Shown here: positions 51,141 to 62,207 of the stretch, in pieces
Position numbering within the stretch: position 1 is the first letter of the stretch
Layout: the number at the start of each line of letters is the position of its first letter
NCBI GenBank assembly: GCA_009760855.2
Contig: WPIO01000020.1
Coordinates: forward strand, 5,219,501 to 5,283,500
Direction: 5' to 3'
Source of the DNA: Cristatella mucedo
Taxonomy: Eukaryota; Bryozoa; Phylactolaemata; Cristatellidae
Length of the DNA stretch: 64,000 bases
Notes under the pieces: generated by a model
What the model was told of the DNA's origin: nothing
The model's input: the letters and a program-made list of their open reading frames with translations, nothing else
Database searches by the model: none
Position numbers and translations under genes: made by a program

Positions 51141-51190
51141 TGCTTACATGCTGCCTCTTCACGACGCTGGTTGTGGTTTCACGTTCATCA

Positions 51191-51283
51191 ATGGGCGATA
51201 ATGTATTGCCACTGCATGCGGCGGTGATAGCCTTGAGTCTCTTCTGCCACTACGTAAATGATGCAGCTGAAGCAGCTAACCGC
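51191..51283 (+). mobile_element. SINE1 body fragment
   Basis: AATGGGCGATAATGTATTGC, CACTGCATGCGGCGGTGATA and GCCTTGAGTCTCTTCTGCCA match the SINE1 body. The tRNA-like head with its boxes is absent. Confidence 0.7.
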
Positions 51284-53189
51284 TTATCCATGTAAGCTCC
51301 AGCCAAATGCAAATCGTTCTAGTAGTTGTGTGGCCAAAGGTGGCCAAAAGAAAGCATGCATACCTATTGATTACTTATTCGAACTAAGTTCCCCGTAAAA
51401 TAAAGCATGCATTAAATAGAAGCTTTCGCACTGCAGCTTTTCAGTAAAATAAAAGAGCAAATGAATGCCTTCAGGGAATCAGTAGAATTATCTAGTTTAG
51501 CGAGCTCTTTAATTTTAACTGCAGAATGACCGGAAGTAAGTGGAAATAGAGCTCAATCATTCACGTGCTTGTACTGCCTAACGGTATATCTGAAATGCTG
51601 TTCGCCAATGTAAATCAAAGAGAACGACGCAAAGTAGCGATGAGCAACCGTTTATTTGGTTCAGCCTCATCCTGCCTCTCCTCCAGGCGTCGCTCTCTCG
51701 TTAGCGCAATTGTCGAATCCATCGGCTTACGGGATATATCGTCCTTCTTAGCCAGGGAGCGCAGCTTTTATTTAGGTTGCTTAGTACATCTCTCGTCTTA
51801 AAAATGCATTGTTTTGTTTCGCATCATTTATTAACGCTCCATGTGTGCGATTGCGTTCGTGGACAATATGACGCCGTGCATAACTCGGTCGCTCGCCATT
51901 CCGCTCACAATGTCTCAATGACATTTCTCTCTGACCCATATGACTCCCGGTAGAGCAGAGCAATGGGGTCAAGATCCCCATACTCAATATTTGGTAATTT
52001 GTTCTCATTCTTCAGTCTGCTGTCAGAAATGCGTACTCCTTATGGTGCCCATCGACTTGCAGGGGCTCGTGGGCTTGCGATGGCAGCGCGACGACGAGCG
52101 AAGCCCCCACTAGCGAGAAGTAGCGTTGTCGACGACGGCTGTATTGTGTCGCATACAGGTAACACAAGCGAGCGAGCGTACATATTAATGTACTAGTCGT
52201 CGTGCGTCTGCTTCGCTACCCTCTCTTCCAAATCAGGTCGCTCAGCTATGCTTCTAACCCGTAAGCCACCCGGAAAACGTATGCTCCATTCCTATGTACC
52301 TAAAGCCGGCAGCTTTTCTGACTGGTATCGCATTCTCTGGATTTGCGGAATTTTCAAGGAAAAGTCAAAAGCACCCATTTCTTACTGCATATGCCTATCG
52401 CACTTGGCTCATATTTAGCTAGGTATTCACACTGCAATAGTCTTTCATTTAGTTGTCCTTGGATTAATGCATCCTTTCCGACCCATGTGAAGCACCCGTG
52501 CATGAATTATTGCAATTGGGGTGCTACACAAATGTAATGGCATTTTTATCGCTCAATTATTTTTATTATTATATCAATTATTCAAAGTCTCATCTTAGTC
52601 GTCAGCACAAGGCTGCTTTAAAAATGAAGGTGGGCTTGCAAGACTACGTGGACTACGATGCACTCACCCAATAAGCTGGACTTGCAAGCGAGACTGCCAC
52701 CTTTTTGCGTTAGTCTAATTAGTCGAGCGTGGGCAAAATTCCCTTCAGTTTAGTAAACTTCTCAGGTTTTATTCTTGACGCAACCAGCTTTACAGAGCAT
52801 GCCCACTTGAGAATTCCATCGCTAATTATGGACGGCGACCGTAAGGAACACCTATATGAAGACACTCACTAAGCACCAGAAAATGTGTGCGTGCCTACCT
52901 GGGCTTGAATTAGGATTGACGGCAGCAAATCGGTGGCTACGACGCTCAATTTTGCGTCGGAGTTCGAAAAGTGCGTTCTCATTTAAATAGAAGCGATATC
53001 TGGCCCCATGCCTTTTCCGCTTGGTGGCTATGCAGCAGCGACTGCTGCCCTGCTCGTGGGCTGCCCGAACCACCGAAGGCCGACGGTGCGCTTTCTCGAC
53101 GCAAGTCTGGTGCTCCGCTGGAGCCGAGAGACATGACGCTCAGCAGAATCGCTGGAGGGACGGTGCCAAAATTTTTCGGAAGGTTACCG
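51284..53189. other. Unannotated stretch
   Basis: No repeat family recognised. A 77-codon frame at 51963-52196 includes an Arg/Ala-rich segment whose DNA contains a donor-like site (ACAG/GTAACA) near 52,157, but no partner exon can be identified. A phrase FILDATSFTEHAH near 52,770 hints at a LINE remnant too weak to call. Confidence 0.3.
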
Positions 53190-54470
53190 TGAGTGTAGCT
53201 TGTTCGCACAGCAGCAAAGAGCCAGCCGATGCCCAACACCGACAGCGTATTACCAACGCAAGGAGCCGAAGAGCGCACGGCTCCTTTTGGCCCCTACTCC
53301 CACTCGACTCGCCGGCTCTCCTCGTCGACCCCAATGATTCATCGAGGACCACAACTGTGCGCAGGCCGACCCTGATGGTGAGTCCACCATCTGTCCACCA
53401 GCGGGTTACCGGCCTGTGTCCATGCCACATCACAGGCGGACCACAGCTGTGCACCGGCCCCTCTCGGTGATGCTTCTAACAGCTGTACACCAGTGGCTTA
53501 TCAGAGGAGCCTGCATACCCTACATACATACATACGTACACACGAACTACACGCCCCTTGACCTTAAGGTCACAAGTTTTCAGCACCAACACAAGGGGTC
53601 TCAAATTTACAGCACCGACACATGTAGCTGCAAGGTACAGAGCAGCAATGAGCAAGCCTATTCGCCTCTGCTGATTCTGCCATCGCGTCTCCGACAAGCG
53701 CAGCTGCTTCTCCAGCCTGCACAGCCTCTCAAGCATTTCCAGTCTCTCCGTCCTGTGCAGACTTTGGTCTGCACACACTCCGGCCTGGACCACGTCACAG
53801 CCCACCGGCTGGTCGCAGGCCAACGTCACCGTCATGGCTTGCTCTGCATCGCAGGCCACTGACTCTGTCGCGGACGCCGCCGACTCTGTCGCAGGCCAAT
53901 GCCGACTCTGTCACAGGCCACTGCCGACTCTGTCACAGGTCACTGCCGACTCTGTCACAGGCCACTGCCGGCTCTGTCACAGGCCACTGCCGACTCTGTC
54001 GCAGGCCAATGCCGACTCTGTTGTGGACGCCGCCGACTCTGTCACGGACGCCGCCGCCTTCCTCGTGGACGCCGCCGCCTTCCTCACGTACGCCGCCGCC
54101 TTCCTCGCGGACGCCGCTGCCTTCCTCGCGGACGCCGCCGCCTTCCTCACGGACGCCGCCGCGGCCTTCCACGCGGACGCTACCGCCTCCCTCGAGGACG
54201 CCGTCGCCATCCCCGAGGACGCCGCCGCCATCCTCCGTTCGCAGTCTTACTGTCTGTCGCCTCGCACAACGCCGCTGCTTCGCAAGGAGCAAATACAAGT
54301 GCCGCTCACTCGGTTCATAGCCACTTTTCTTTATCTCCCTCTCGAAGTTCAGCAGCCTGTTTACACGAGCCATAGTCACTCCCGCCGAGAAATAGCTTGC
54401 AGTTTGTTCGCACAGCAGCAGAGAGCCAGCCGATGCCCAACACCGACAGTTTATTGGTGAGCAAAGCCCT
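53190..54470 (+). repeat. R3 family block with GC-rich minisatellite
   Basis: Recurring R3 words are CAGCCGATGCCCAACACCGA (twice, near 53,223 and 54,430), 'cggaccacagctgtgcaccg', and the phrase CCGCCGAGAAATAGCTTG near 54,387. Between them, 53,835-54,230 is a minisatellite: about 24-bp units GGCCACTGCCGACTCTGTCA, then 18-21-bp units of GACGCCGCCGCCTTCCTC. The longest frames are 208 codons on plus (53834-54460) and 188 on minus; both stay open because the period is a multiple of three. No host gene is called. Confidence 0.75.
53835..54230 (+). repeat. GC-rich minisatellite in R3
   Basis: Two adjoining arrays: ~24-bp units (CACAGGCCACTGCCGACTCT) at 53,855-54,030 and 18-21-bp units (GCCGCCTTCCTCGCGGAC) from 54,030 to 54,160, with decayed units beyond. 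It translates into Ala/Asp-rich or Pro/Ser/Arg-rich repeats in every frame. Confidence 0.93.
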
Positions 54471-54809
54471 AGAAAACATTTTGAGGCAATCTCGGACACT
54501 AAATTCGGTTCGTTTGCTAGGGCCTAGATACGAGACTGCTTTACAGAAGAGCAAGCTTGAGAGGCTCGATTGACGTCACCGCGCGGGAAGCGAACCTGCA
54601 GAATGTAAATCTCTCGACAATAGATCACGGTAGCACTTCCGCAGCTCCTTTAGAAGGCATCTCAAAGGTCAATTAGTCCCCACTACGCCCCGTGCAGACG
54701 TTTTTAACTGTAACTATGCAGCCACGAACGGTTTGCTAAAGAGTCCCGTCGATGAACAGCTCGTTGCTGCAACAAAGCGGCAGACTTACTGGTGTGCACA
54801 GCTGCCTGC

Positions 54810-55295
54810 GTCATCGCTTAAATTCTTGCATTGACCCACAGGGCACGCCACTGCCATGCGTCTCCATACCTAGCTGAGCTGCTGCACCAGTTTCAGCCTC
54901 TTTGCGCCCTCAGGTTCTGTATGGACCATAAATTAGTTGTTCCATTCCTCCGCTGAAAGACCTTTGGTGACAGAAGCTTTAGCTCTGCAAATCCTACACT
55001 ATGGAACTCGCTGCCACAATTCTTACACAACGATAACTACTCTCCTGCGGCTGACTATGGCTCATACTTTCAGCAGTCCAGAGCTGCTACTTCCATGCTA
55101 TTCACTACCTCAACTGCTCTTCTGACTCTGCTATGCTTCTCACTTTTTATTTGTTGCGTGAGACGGAGTCTGTTGGCTACTGAAAGCGCACCGAAAGCCT
55201 TTTAGGCATTGAGTGGGCTGTACAAAACTCTCCTGCGTAACACCTGCATAGTCTTTATGGCTTTTTCAGGTTACAGACGGAGATGCAATAATTAT
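54810..55295 (+). mobile_element. LINE-B C-terminal and 3' UTR copy
   Basis: Plus-strand translation gives SPYLAELLHQFQPLCALRF, KTFGDRSFSSANPTLWNSLPQFLHN (partly across a stop), then 3' UTR with CTGTACAAAACTCTCCTGCG and TTACAGACGGAGATGCAATA. It aligns with the copies at 31.5 and 50.6 kb. The end is an AATTATTATT-rich tail. Confidence 0.85.
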
Positions 55296-55974
55296 TATTC
55301 GCTCCTCTTTGACTGTTGCCATTCGCCATTACATAGGTCGTTGGTACAGCTCAGGATCGGCATTACTATGCGCGAGTGCACACAAATCTCTTTAATCGAG
55401 CTTAGTGGCAGCTGCAGTGTGCCATTTTCAGCCTTGGCACCGCTTGCCCTCGCTGCTCAATTTGACCTGTGAAATGTTGTATTATTCATGGTACAACGTT
55501 TGAAGTGACCCAACACAGGCTTCGGAGTTTTCTTTTTATTCCTACTCACCAAGGCTTGCAAGATAGCAAATCGCAGCTGACTCGCTTTGAAGTATCAAGT
55601 CCTGACTGAAATTAATGAACTGAAGGATTTCCAAAATTGCAGCTCTAAGCCACTGCCGCTGAATTGAAAAAGCGAGTCTACGTGTTTAAAATTGTGTAAG
55701 CTTTCCCGTCTGATCATGGTATGCACCGCAATTGCTGAATAAGGTGTCGGCTCTTTCTTTTTTTGTGCATGCGTCGCATACTTAATGGATGGCATTTGCC
55801 GAGCCAAGCTCAGAAACATTAACAGATCTACATCACTGCACAACGCTGAGCGAGTACTAACTCACACAGTGATGTGGCCAATGAGCAACGATGCACAGCA
55901 TAGGCATATCCGGTGCAGGGCGTGTGGCATAGATGTATTCGACGGCCAAGCCTTAATATTAATACGTACGTATA
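55296..55974. other. Unannotated stretch
   Basis: No gene or repeat recognised. Short frames only. Confidence 0.4.
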
Positions 55975-56070
55975 GCGCGCCCAAAGAACTAAATCTCTTT
56001 CTAGACACTTTATAGATGCTGTAAAGAAAGCAATAACTAGCCGTCAACTAGCTCTACAAGTAGCGTAGCC
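55975..56070 (-). mobile_element. LINE-A tail fragment
   Basis: Plus strand GCGCGCCCAAAGAACTAAAT, then CTCTTTCTAGACACTTTATAGATGCTGTAAAGAAAGC: a mutated LINE-A stem-loop and adjoining 3' UTR. No coding part is left. Confidence 0.7.
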
Positions 56071-56534
56071 GCAAGCAGTATCGATTACTGGTGAGCTCAT
56101 TATAAGAAAGGCACCGTCTGCTGCTTGCATATGTGGCGGTCTAGAAGAAGTGGATGACAAAATTGTCTCTCTGATGTCGCTTGACTCTACGCGTCCATAC
56201 TTTCCCCACTGAACCAGGATGCTTAATTTACTCGAGCGAGAGGCATTTACTTATTCAAAATCTTGAAAATAAACTGCTCTGCTAAAACCAAGCTTTAAGC
56301 CAGAAATTTGGATTCTAATTTCTTTGCGGAACGAGGCTCAGTACATATTGTCTGTGAAAACCTTAGCATGAGACATTTTGGCGGACCGAACGCAAGCTCC
56401 CGTTTCATATTGCTGTAAGCCTCCCACCGGCACCGCGTCCATATGTAGCCAGATCATGACAATGGACATACAGTGGATCTCACGGGAAGCTTAAAGTGTA
56501 ACAATAATATTATTAACTATACTTTTGTATGGCA

Positions 56535-56588
56535 CATATATATGTATATATAAATATAAATGTATATATATACATAAATAATTCATTT
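56535..56588. repeat. Degenerate TA/TATG repeat
   Basis: Short AT-rich run (ATATATATGTATATATAAAT), adjoining the 3' end of the minus-strand SINE2, as expected for an A/T-rich SINE tail. Confidence 0.7.
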
Positions 56589-56714
56589 GTATAGCACCCC
56601 AAGAGAACTAAATCTCCATTCAGGTGCTTCACATATGCCTCGGGGCTCGAGCCCACGACCTCAGCCAGACCTTAGTCGGGGCGAGCTCCTTAACCGCTGG
56701 ACCAACCCAGCTCG
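56589..56714 (-). mobile_element. SINE2, full length
   Basis: Minus strand: A-box-like TGGTCCAGCGGTTAAGG, then GACTAAGGTCTGGCTGAGGT, B-box GGGCTCGAGCCCC, then CATATGTGAAGCACCTGAAT and the tail GGAGATTTAGTTCTCTTGGG. Ends in AT repeats. Together with the 57.9 kb copy it defines the family. Confidence 0.9.
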
Positions 56715-56715
56715 G

Positions 56716-56830
56716 CACAGTGGCACCGTCATAGAGCTTAATCTCTGTGTAAGCACTTTACATTTGCAGCACAGGAAGCATGATCGAACGGTTGACGGTA
56801 GGATGCTCAATGTCATCTTTGCAGAGTGAG
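56716..56830 (-). mobile_element. LINE-A tail fragment behind SINE2
   Basis: Plus strand CACCGTCATAGAGCTTAATC and TTTACATTTGCAGCACAGGA match the LINE-A tail and 3' UTR with changes in the stem. In minus orientation it directly precedes the SINE2 copy. Confidence 0.65.
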
Positions 56831-57469
56831 CTCCACAGTCTGCGCTTAATCGCCGCGACGCCGTGTTCGCAACTCCTGCTCGTGTAGGAAGCTCCTCCGA
56901 AGCAGCCGCTGCTTCGCTCCGGATTCGTCCATGGCGGTGCACTATCCGGCAGCGACCAATCGACCCAGCTAATGCACCATCCTGCTGCGAGCATAATGTC
57001 CCTAGCAGCTGCTGTGGGAATTGTGCCGGCAGCAAGACGACATCGTCTGCTATGGGCATAGTGCCCATAGCAAAACAATGCGCTTCTCCAGTCGATGTAC
57101 TTACCAAAAGGGCAGTTCAAAAATTGTTTTACATTGATAAATTATATTATTACTCCTAAAGATAAGTAATTATTTTTAAGAAACACTTAAAAGCAGGCCT
57201 AAAAATCCAGGAAGCTGCAGAATGCCGTTTATAAAACGGAGTCAAGGCGACTATCAGAAGCCGATAAAAGGCATAGAGCTGAAGAAAGAGAGATTACCCG
57301 TTTGAAGCTTTTCGCAGTAAGTGGAAGGGTATTGTTTAGTTGGTGGCCGCAAAAGGGCACAGGTCATCTTTTGCTGGCTTCTGGTGTTTTGGGTGGAAAG
57401 CACGAGGTGCGAACGCCGTCGCACTTGCACAAGTGATGCGCAATAAATCTGCTCACGCGCTGCCGACCG
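56831..57469. other. Unannotated stretch
   Basis: Includes a perfect 9-bp-arm hairpin CTATGGGCA-TAG-TGCCCATAG at 57050-57070. Overlapping frames on both strands (up to 148 codons, 57107-56661 minus) extend from SINE/LINE tail sequence and are not called as genes. Confidence 0.35.
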
Positions 57470-57790
57470 TGGCACACCCTTTCCAATCGTAATGAGCTGC
57501 TACTTCTAGCCTATTTTCTTACTCGACTGCTCTCCCGACTCGGCCAGGCGTTTTACTCCCTATTTGCTGAGAACAATGATGTATGCTGGCTATGGAGTGC
57601 GTACCAATAGCCGCCTAGGCATTGATTGGGTTATATAAAACTCTGCTCCGTAACAACCTCCTAGCTCTGTGGCTTGGTTTAGTTACACAGTGAATCAACT
57701 TACATTGCCTCATGGCGACGCCCTTCGATTATTCAAGTTGAACTTGACAGCTGAACCTGGATTACGAACAATGAGCTAGCCACTGAATGT
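57470..57790 (+). mobile_element. LINE-B 3' UTR fragment
   Basis: GAGCTGCTACTTCTAGCCTA, TCTTACTCGACTGCTCTCCC and GGGTTATATAAAACTCTGCT match the LINE-B 3' region at 55.08-55.24 kb. The preceding coding part is not present. Confidence 0.7.
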
Positions 57791-57885
57791 GAACCGAGCG
57801 GAGACGAAGTAGCCGAGATAATCTGAGGCTTACGAGCAGCATTATGTATCTGTATGTACGAAAATAATAACTGTCTGACTTATGA

Positions 57886-58018
57886 CGTGGCTGGTTTGGT
57901 CTAGCGGTTAAGGTGCTCGCCCCAACCAAGTTCTGACTGAGGTCGTGGGCTCGAGCCCCGAGGCATATGTGAATCGCCTGAATAGAGATTAAGTTCTCTT
58001 GGGGCGCTATATAAATGA
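57886..58018 (+). mobile_element. SINE2, full length, best copy
   Basis: A-box-like TGGTCTAGCGGTTAAGG (57898-57914), B-box GGGCTCGAGCCCC (57947-57959), then CATATGTGAATCGCCTGAAT, and the 3' hairpin region AGAGATTAAGTTCTCTTGGG with GCGCTATATAAATG. It is followed by (TA)n. Inner arms AGAGA/TCTCT pair, as in LINE-A, and ATCGCC/GGGGCGCT form the outer part. Length about 130 bp. Confidence 0.92.
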
Positions 58019-58040
58019 ATTATATATATATATATATATA
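58019..58040. repeat. Short (TA)n at SINE2 3' end
   Basis: TA dinucleotides immediately behind the SINE2 tail, as in the LINE-A copy at 3.7 kb. Confidence 0.9.
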
Positions 58041-59074
58041 CTGCATAAGGTATAGGCATAACCGCAATAACTCTCTCGGAGTAAGTCAGCTGGTTGGTGA
58101 GTGCTAGCGCCGAGCCCGAGCCACTGCATGCCTCCAGACGAGTCAGTATGAAGTCACCTTTTGTATTAGCTTTAATGTATGCAGATCAGTGTTTCATGTT
58201 GGCGCTTTTTCGACCGCGGTGTGTTGCTAGTGGCCATACTCAGTTTAGGTCCCTGTCTTGTAATGACCGCCTGTTCCAAATAGCTGCAGTGTTTTAGGGC
58301 CTTACTTAAAAAGAAAATCAATTCTGAATGTAAAGCAATACAAGAACAAGAGCGGTTACTAAAGAACGAACGTAAAGGAAACTGCAAAAAATATACGGAG
58401 AAAATAATTAGGAGAAAATTTAAGATCATAAAGAAAAGGGCAACTAGTAAAGAGCTGTAAATGTGTAATCGCTTGTCACCTGTTTGTATGAAAATAGAAC
58501 CATGTTCATGCAGTTCGATGTGGTTATGGATGATGTAGCTGAATAAAGAGCATACTATAATGCGCTGAAATCATTTCGTGAAGCTTCAGTGAAGATTATT
58601 CATGAATACGAATCGCGTTTTGGGAAGGCTAGCCGGCCACCATCGGCATCAAGAGCGAAGGAGGGTACGAGGGCAAACAGATAGACCATACGTGGACGTT
58701 TCAGTGAGTCCTGACTTGTGAATCTAACTTCTCATGATATGCCAACTATGATCTTTAGGCATGCATATAATGCTGATAGGATATCTCTTCCTCGTAAGCA
58801 GAGGCAGCCTAATGTTGAGGACATTCTCGTTTAAATAATGTTATCTTTGCTAGGTTGAATCAATTCTCAAGCGGGAGTTCAGCAGAGCTCGCAAGCTAGA
58901 ACATCCTATGAAGATATATAAGTAGTGTGTTCTGAGGTTTTTTTGCTGGTTAGGTAATATATAGATGCCTGAAGGTAAATACATGACCATCTCCCAGTTA
59001 AAGTGTATAAAGACGACATTGCTTGCGGTAATGCCGTTGTTTGGCCCTAGTTGTCACCTTAATGATCCTCCTAT
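58041..59074. other. Unannotated stretch
   Basis: Nothing recognised. Short frames without motifs. Confidence 0.4.
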
Positions 59075-59190
59075 GATGACCGAGGTAAAGGTGCTAATAG
59101 TTGACGACTGAGGTTGTGGCCTTGAGTACTTCGGCACACTAAATAGGAAATGCATGGATAGAGATTACTTTCTCTTACGTTGTCTACAGA
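59075..59190 (+). mobile_element. SINE2, degraded
   Basis: CGAGGTAAAGGTGCTAATAG, GACTGAGGTTGTGGCCTTGA (B box lost) and the tail GGATAGAGATTACTTTCTCT follow the SINE2 order. It lies just upstream of a LINE fragment in the same orientation. Confidence 0.65.
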
Positions 59191-59229
59191 GAAATTGTAT
59201 GCACGAATTGTTGTAGTTTTACCTTCGCT

Positions 59230-59510
59230 TTGACCGCTCCCAGCCCTCGAGTGCATCGAATTCTCGCAGCTTCCTTGCTGCATATATTGATGACATCCAC
59301 ACATAGATGGCAGCAAATTTCTTAAACTGAATGATGATGCCATTTAACTTACTAGTTATTGGAAAACCAAGCGTTATACAGAAATTGGATTGGATAGCGC
59401 TCCAATTGGCTCTGCTAGCATATCCACTGTTGAATCTACACGAGATCTAGGTGTCATGCTCGAAAATGACCTTTTGTTAGACGACCACATCGGCCCCACA
59501 ATGTAGTGTC
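59230..59510 (+). mobile_element. L2-like LINE reverse-transcriptase fragment
   Basis: Translation over a frameshift gives a block like DIHTWMAANFLKLNDD, then LLVIGKPSVIQ and SISTVESTRDLGVMLENDLL, the 'NKTE...LLIG...RNLGV' region near the end of L2/CR1 reverse transcriptases. Upstream QPSSASNSRSF continues the frame. The catalytic YADD-type motif and the C-terminal block are both missing. Family assignment (LINE-A or LINE-B) is not possible. Confidence 0.7.
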
Positions 59511-59779
59511 ATGTAATGTAGCATCATATTTAATTCTAAAAGGCCGTAAAGACTATGTGAGTATTAGGCAGGAAAGTTTTGTATAGCACATGCACAGCCT
59601 AAGCAGCCTTTGGTACTCATGTAGTTGCCAACAGACTTAATCTCACACAACATAGAGAAAGTGGGAGGCCTAGCAGAGTCAGGAGAGCAATTGAGGTAGC
59701 GAGTAGCATGGAAGTAGCAGCTCAAGACCGCTAAAACTGATGAGAAACAGTCGGCAGCAGAAATTAATTGTTTCGTAAG
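59511..59779. other. Unannotated stretch
   Basis: No features recognised between the LINE fragment and the R3 block. Confidence 0.4.
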
Positions 59780-60640
59780 AATTGTAACCACGGAGAAGCT
59801 CTTCCCCGGTTCTCTACGGGTGGACTGCTTAGTGCACCGCTGCTGCTCGGTTACAACACAAGCGGCCACAACTGGGTGCCGAAAGCCGCAGTTTATTGTG
59901 GGCCTGTTAGTAATGGTTATAAGCCGTCGCAAGCGCTTTACGCGGCCCGAACCGGACGGCCAGAGTTAACTGCTCCAACTCTGACTAAAATAACTACCCT
60001 ACACGCTTATGCGGTGCGAACCGGAACGACGGAGTTAACTGCGTGGGAACTGCCGAAGCCCGGCTACAATAGGCTGCCACACGTCTGCGTCGCTAACGAC
60101 GGTCCCGACCCCGAAGGCGGATCGCTGCAGCACCCCAAAGATATGAGAAGCTGAGTATGTCGATTAATCAATGTTCTTCTAACTGAGTACGTACACGGAA
60201 GCAGGCAGAACAATGAAGCTGGTTCGCAGGAACGTAAGTTCTCGCATGCGCCTGCAGCCCTGCCCCCAGACACAACTGTTCTCTCTCAGGTTGACGTTCC
60301 CTCATCTCCCCCTCCATCCAAGCCCCAACTCATCCTGTTAGTTGGATGGAGGACAAAGCCGACCTTCGGATTAGCCAGAGCCACCAGTCCACAGCTCGGC
60401 CCGGCCCGTCTCTAGGTCGAAGCCACCAGCTGTTAGACCCTGAGGTGGTTAAGGGCACTACCGGTCTGCCTGCACTGGCAGTATGCCGGCGTTCCCAGCG
60501 ATCTGAATCATGCACAGACACACAAGCCACATCCCATTTGATCTCAAAGATCAGCATTATACAGACAACGGAAAAACTCGGCATAATCGCCCAGACCTTC
60601 GTTGGTCACAGTGCCAATCTATCCCCAGGCTAGTAAACGG
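59780..60640 (+). repeat. R3 family copy, left part of the second block
   Basis: AAAGCCGCAGTTTATTGTGG near 59,880 is a variant of the 'caacagtttatt' module. A roughly 70-bp duplication follows (GCGAACCGGAACGACGGAGT near 60,013 and GCCCGAACCGGACGGCCAGA near 59,943). The 60,170-60,535 segment carries 'ccagagccaccagtccacag', 'agccaccagctgttagaccc' and 'ccggtctgcctgcactggca', as at 62.4 and 27.4 kb. The 128-codon frame at 59768-60154 overlaps this repeat and is not called a gene. Confidence 0.7.
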
Positions 60641-60654
60641 CCGCTAGGAGGAGG

Positions 60655-60696
60655 CACGTGACAGCACGGCCTTTTACCACGTGCTATCTATTTAAG
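60655..60696 (+). promoter_or_regulatory. Possible core promoter: two CACGTG boxes and a TATA-like box
   Basis: Palindromic E boxes CACGTG lie at 60655-60660 and 60678-60683 (23 bp apart). TATTTAAG follows at 60689-60696, six bases after the second box. A 309-codon frame opens at 60,720. Spacing fits a polymerase II promoter but nothing else supports transcription. Confidence 0.3.
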
Positions 60697-60699
60697 GCC

Positions 60700-62207
60700 A
60701 CAGCTTTCAAGCGTCGCCGGTGCATACATATTTCGGCCTCGCCTGTCTCCATAGCGAAAATGCGTTCCTCTACGAGCGTTGTTCTGGCGTTCGCCTCCAC
60801 CGCCTCGTTAGCGATCGTCTCAGCCGTTTCGTTGGCGTTCGCCGTCATCTCCTTGGCGGCTCGCTGCCTCGCTGCTGTTCGCGGCCGACGTTTCGCTATC
60901 GTTCGCCACCGCTCCTTGCTCGGCCTGGCTCTGCCTCCAGTTCTCGCTGTGCCTCGAGTGCGGGCTCTGCCTCCATCGCGGGTGCTGCTGCCACTGTGAG
61001 TGCTGCCTCCTCTGCGGGCTCTGCCTCCAGCTCGGGCTCTGCCTCTGTGAGATGCAGTGCTGCCGTGAAGCCATTCACGAGTCAATGGTTGAGAAAATTA
61101 CGGAAGTTTATTACCGCAGCCGATAAACAGAACGTGGACCGTATGCAAATACGGAAATACGGACTAAGAACAAGTAACAAATGGGTCCAATATATAGGAG
61201 TCCTGAATGAATGCTATTGGCTGCTGTACAGCCAATCAGCTGTATTCTGTAGCTCAAAGAATAGCCAGTCTTTTGCGTCAGTCAGTGATGCACTGCAGGT
61301 CAAGGTGAAATCGTCCAGCACAATTGCTGTGAAGCGGATTCAGCCAACAGCTTTCAGCTCGGGCACTGCCTCCAGCTCGGGCTCTGCCTCCATCGCGGGC
61401 TTTGCCTCCAGCTCGAGCTCTGCCTCCTGCGCTGACTCCCCTATACGGGTGCTGACGGCTCTGAGGGTGCTGACGGCCCCGGTAGACGCCACCGCCGTCT
61501 CGCTGGCGTTTGTCAGAGGCCGAGGCCATCGTTTCACTAGCCTGATGAAGCCCACCGGCGAGTTGCAGCCTATTGGTTCGACGCAGTCCACCAGCTCGAT
61601 GCAGCCCATCGGCTCGACGCTTGCCTCGCACAATGCCGTAACCCCGTAGCGCACCATCACTGCCTAGCCGACCGTCCCCGCCTGGAGAGCCGTTGCCTCC
61701 TGCCAGATGGCGGCCGCCTGACAAACCTGTCGCCCGGCACACCGTTGGTGATCGCTGCTGCCGCTTCCAGTCGCTCCTGTCGGCGCTCTCAGTCCAATGA
61801 GCCTTTACATAGTTATGGTGCAATAATGGCACTCTACCGGACTGTGCCTTTGACCGCTCCAGCTGTAATGCCTGCGCTTTCGTGGCACTCCGAAAGTCGG
61901 ACCGCCAAAACCTCTCCACACTTACGGGGCTTCGTAACACCTGGACAAGCGTTGCACTCAGCTGGGCATTGTCCTCCTGCGCCGCCTCTGGAAGACTTGA
62001 AGCGTTTGTAAAAGCACCGCCTGCCAAGAAAACGTACATGCAAGTGTGCCGCGTAGCTGGTTCGAAGCCTTTCTTGCTGTGCTTGCGCTCTGAGTTGAGC
62101 AGCCAGTTAACAAAGTCCTGCCGGACGTGGTAGAATTCCAGCAGCATGTTTAACCGGACCACACAGTCGCTCCCGCCGAGAAATAGCTTGTAGATTAAGC
62201 ATTGCTC
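60700..62207 (+). repeat. R3 internal region with two minisatellite arrays
   Basis: 18-bp units like GGGCTCTGCCTCCAGCTC occur at about 60,950-61,055 and 61,355-61,430, with a degenerate CGATGCAGCCCATCGGCT array at 61,560-61,625. Between them, non-repetitive sequence contains a perfect 8-bp-arm inverted repeat (61216-61236). The right end has 'ctcccgccgagaaatagctt' as at 54.4 kb. Long frames are open on both strands: 309 codons plus (60720-61649) and 311 codons minus (62213-61278). No known domain appears in either; repeat periods divisible by three explain much of the openness. Confidence 0.7.

Noticed and set aside
51963-52196. Candidate first exon with a donor-like GTAACA
   Set aside because: One donor-like site is too weak; no acceptor or downstream exon could be tied to it.
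53834-54460. 208-codon Ala/Asp-rich plus frame and the 188-codon minus frame
   Set aside because: Minisatellite units whose period is a multiple of three keep several frames open on both strands.
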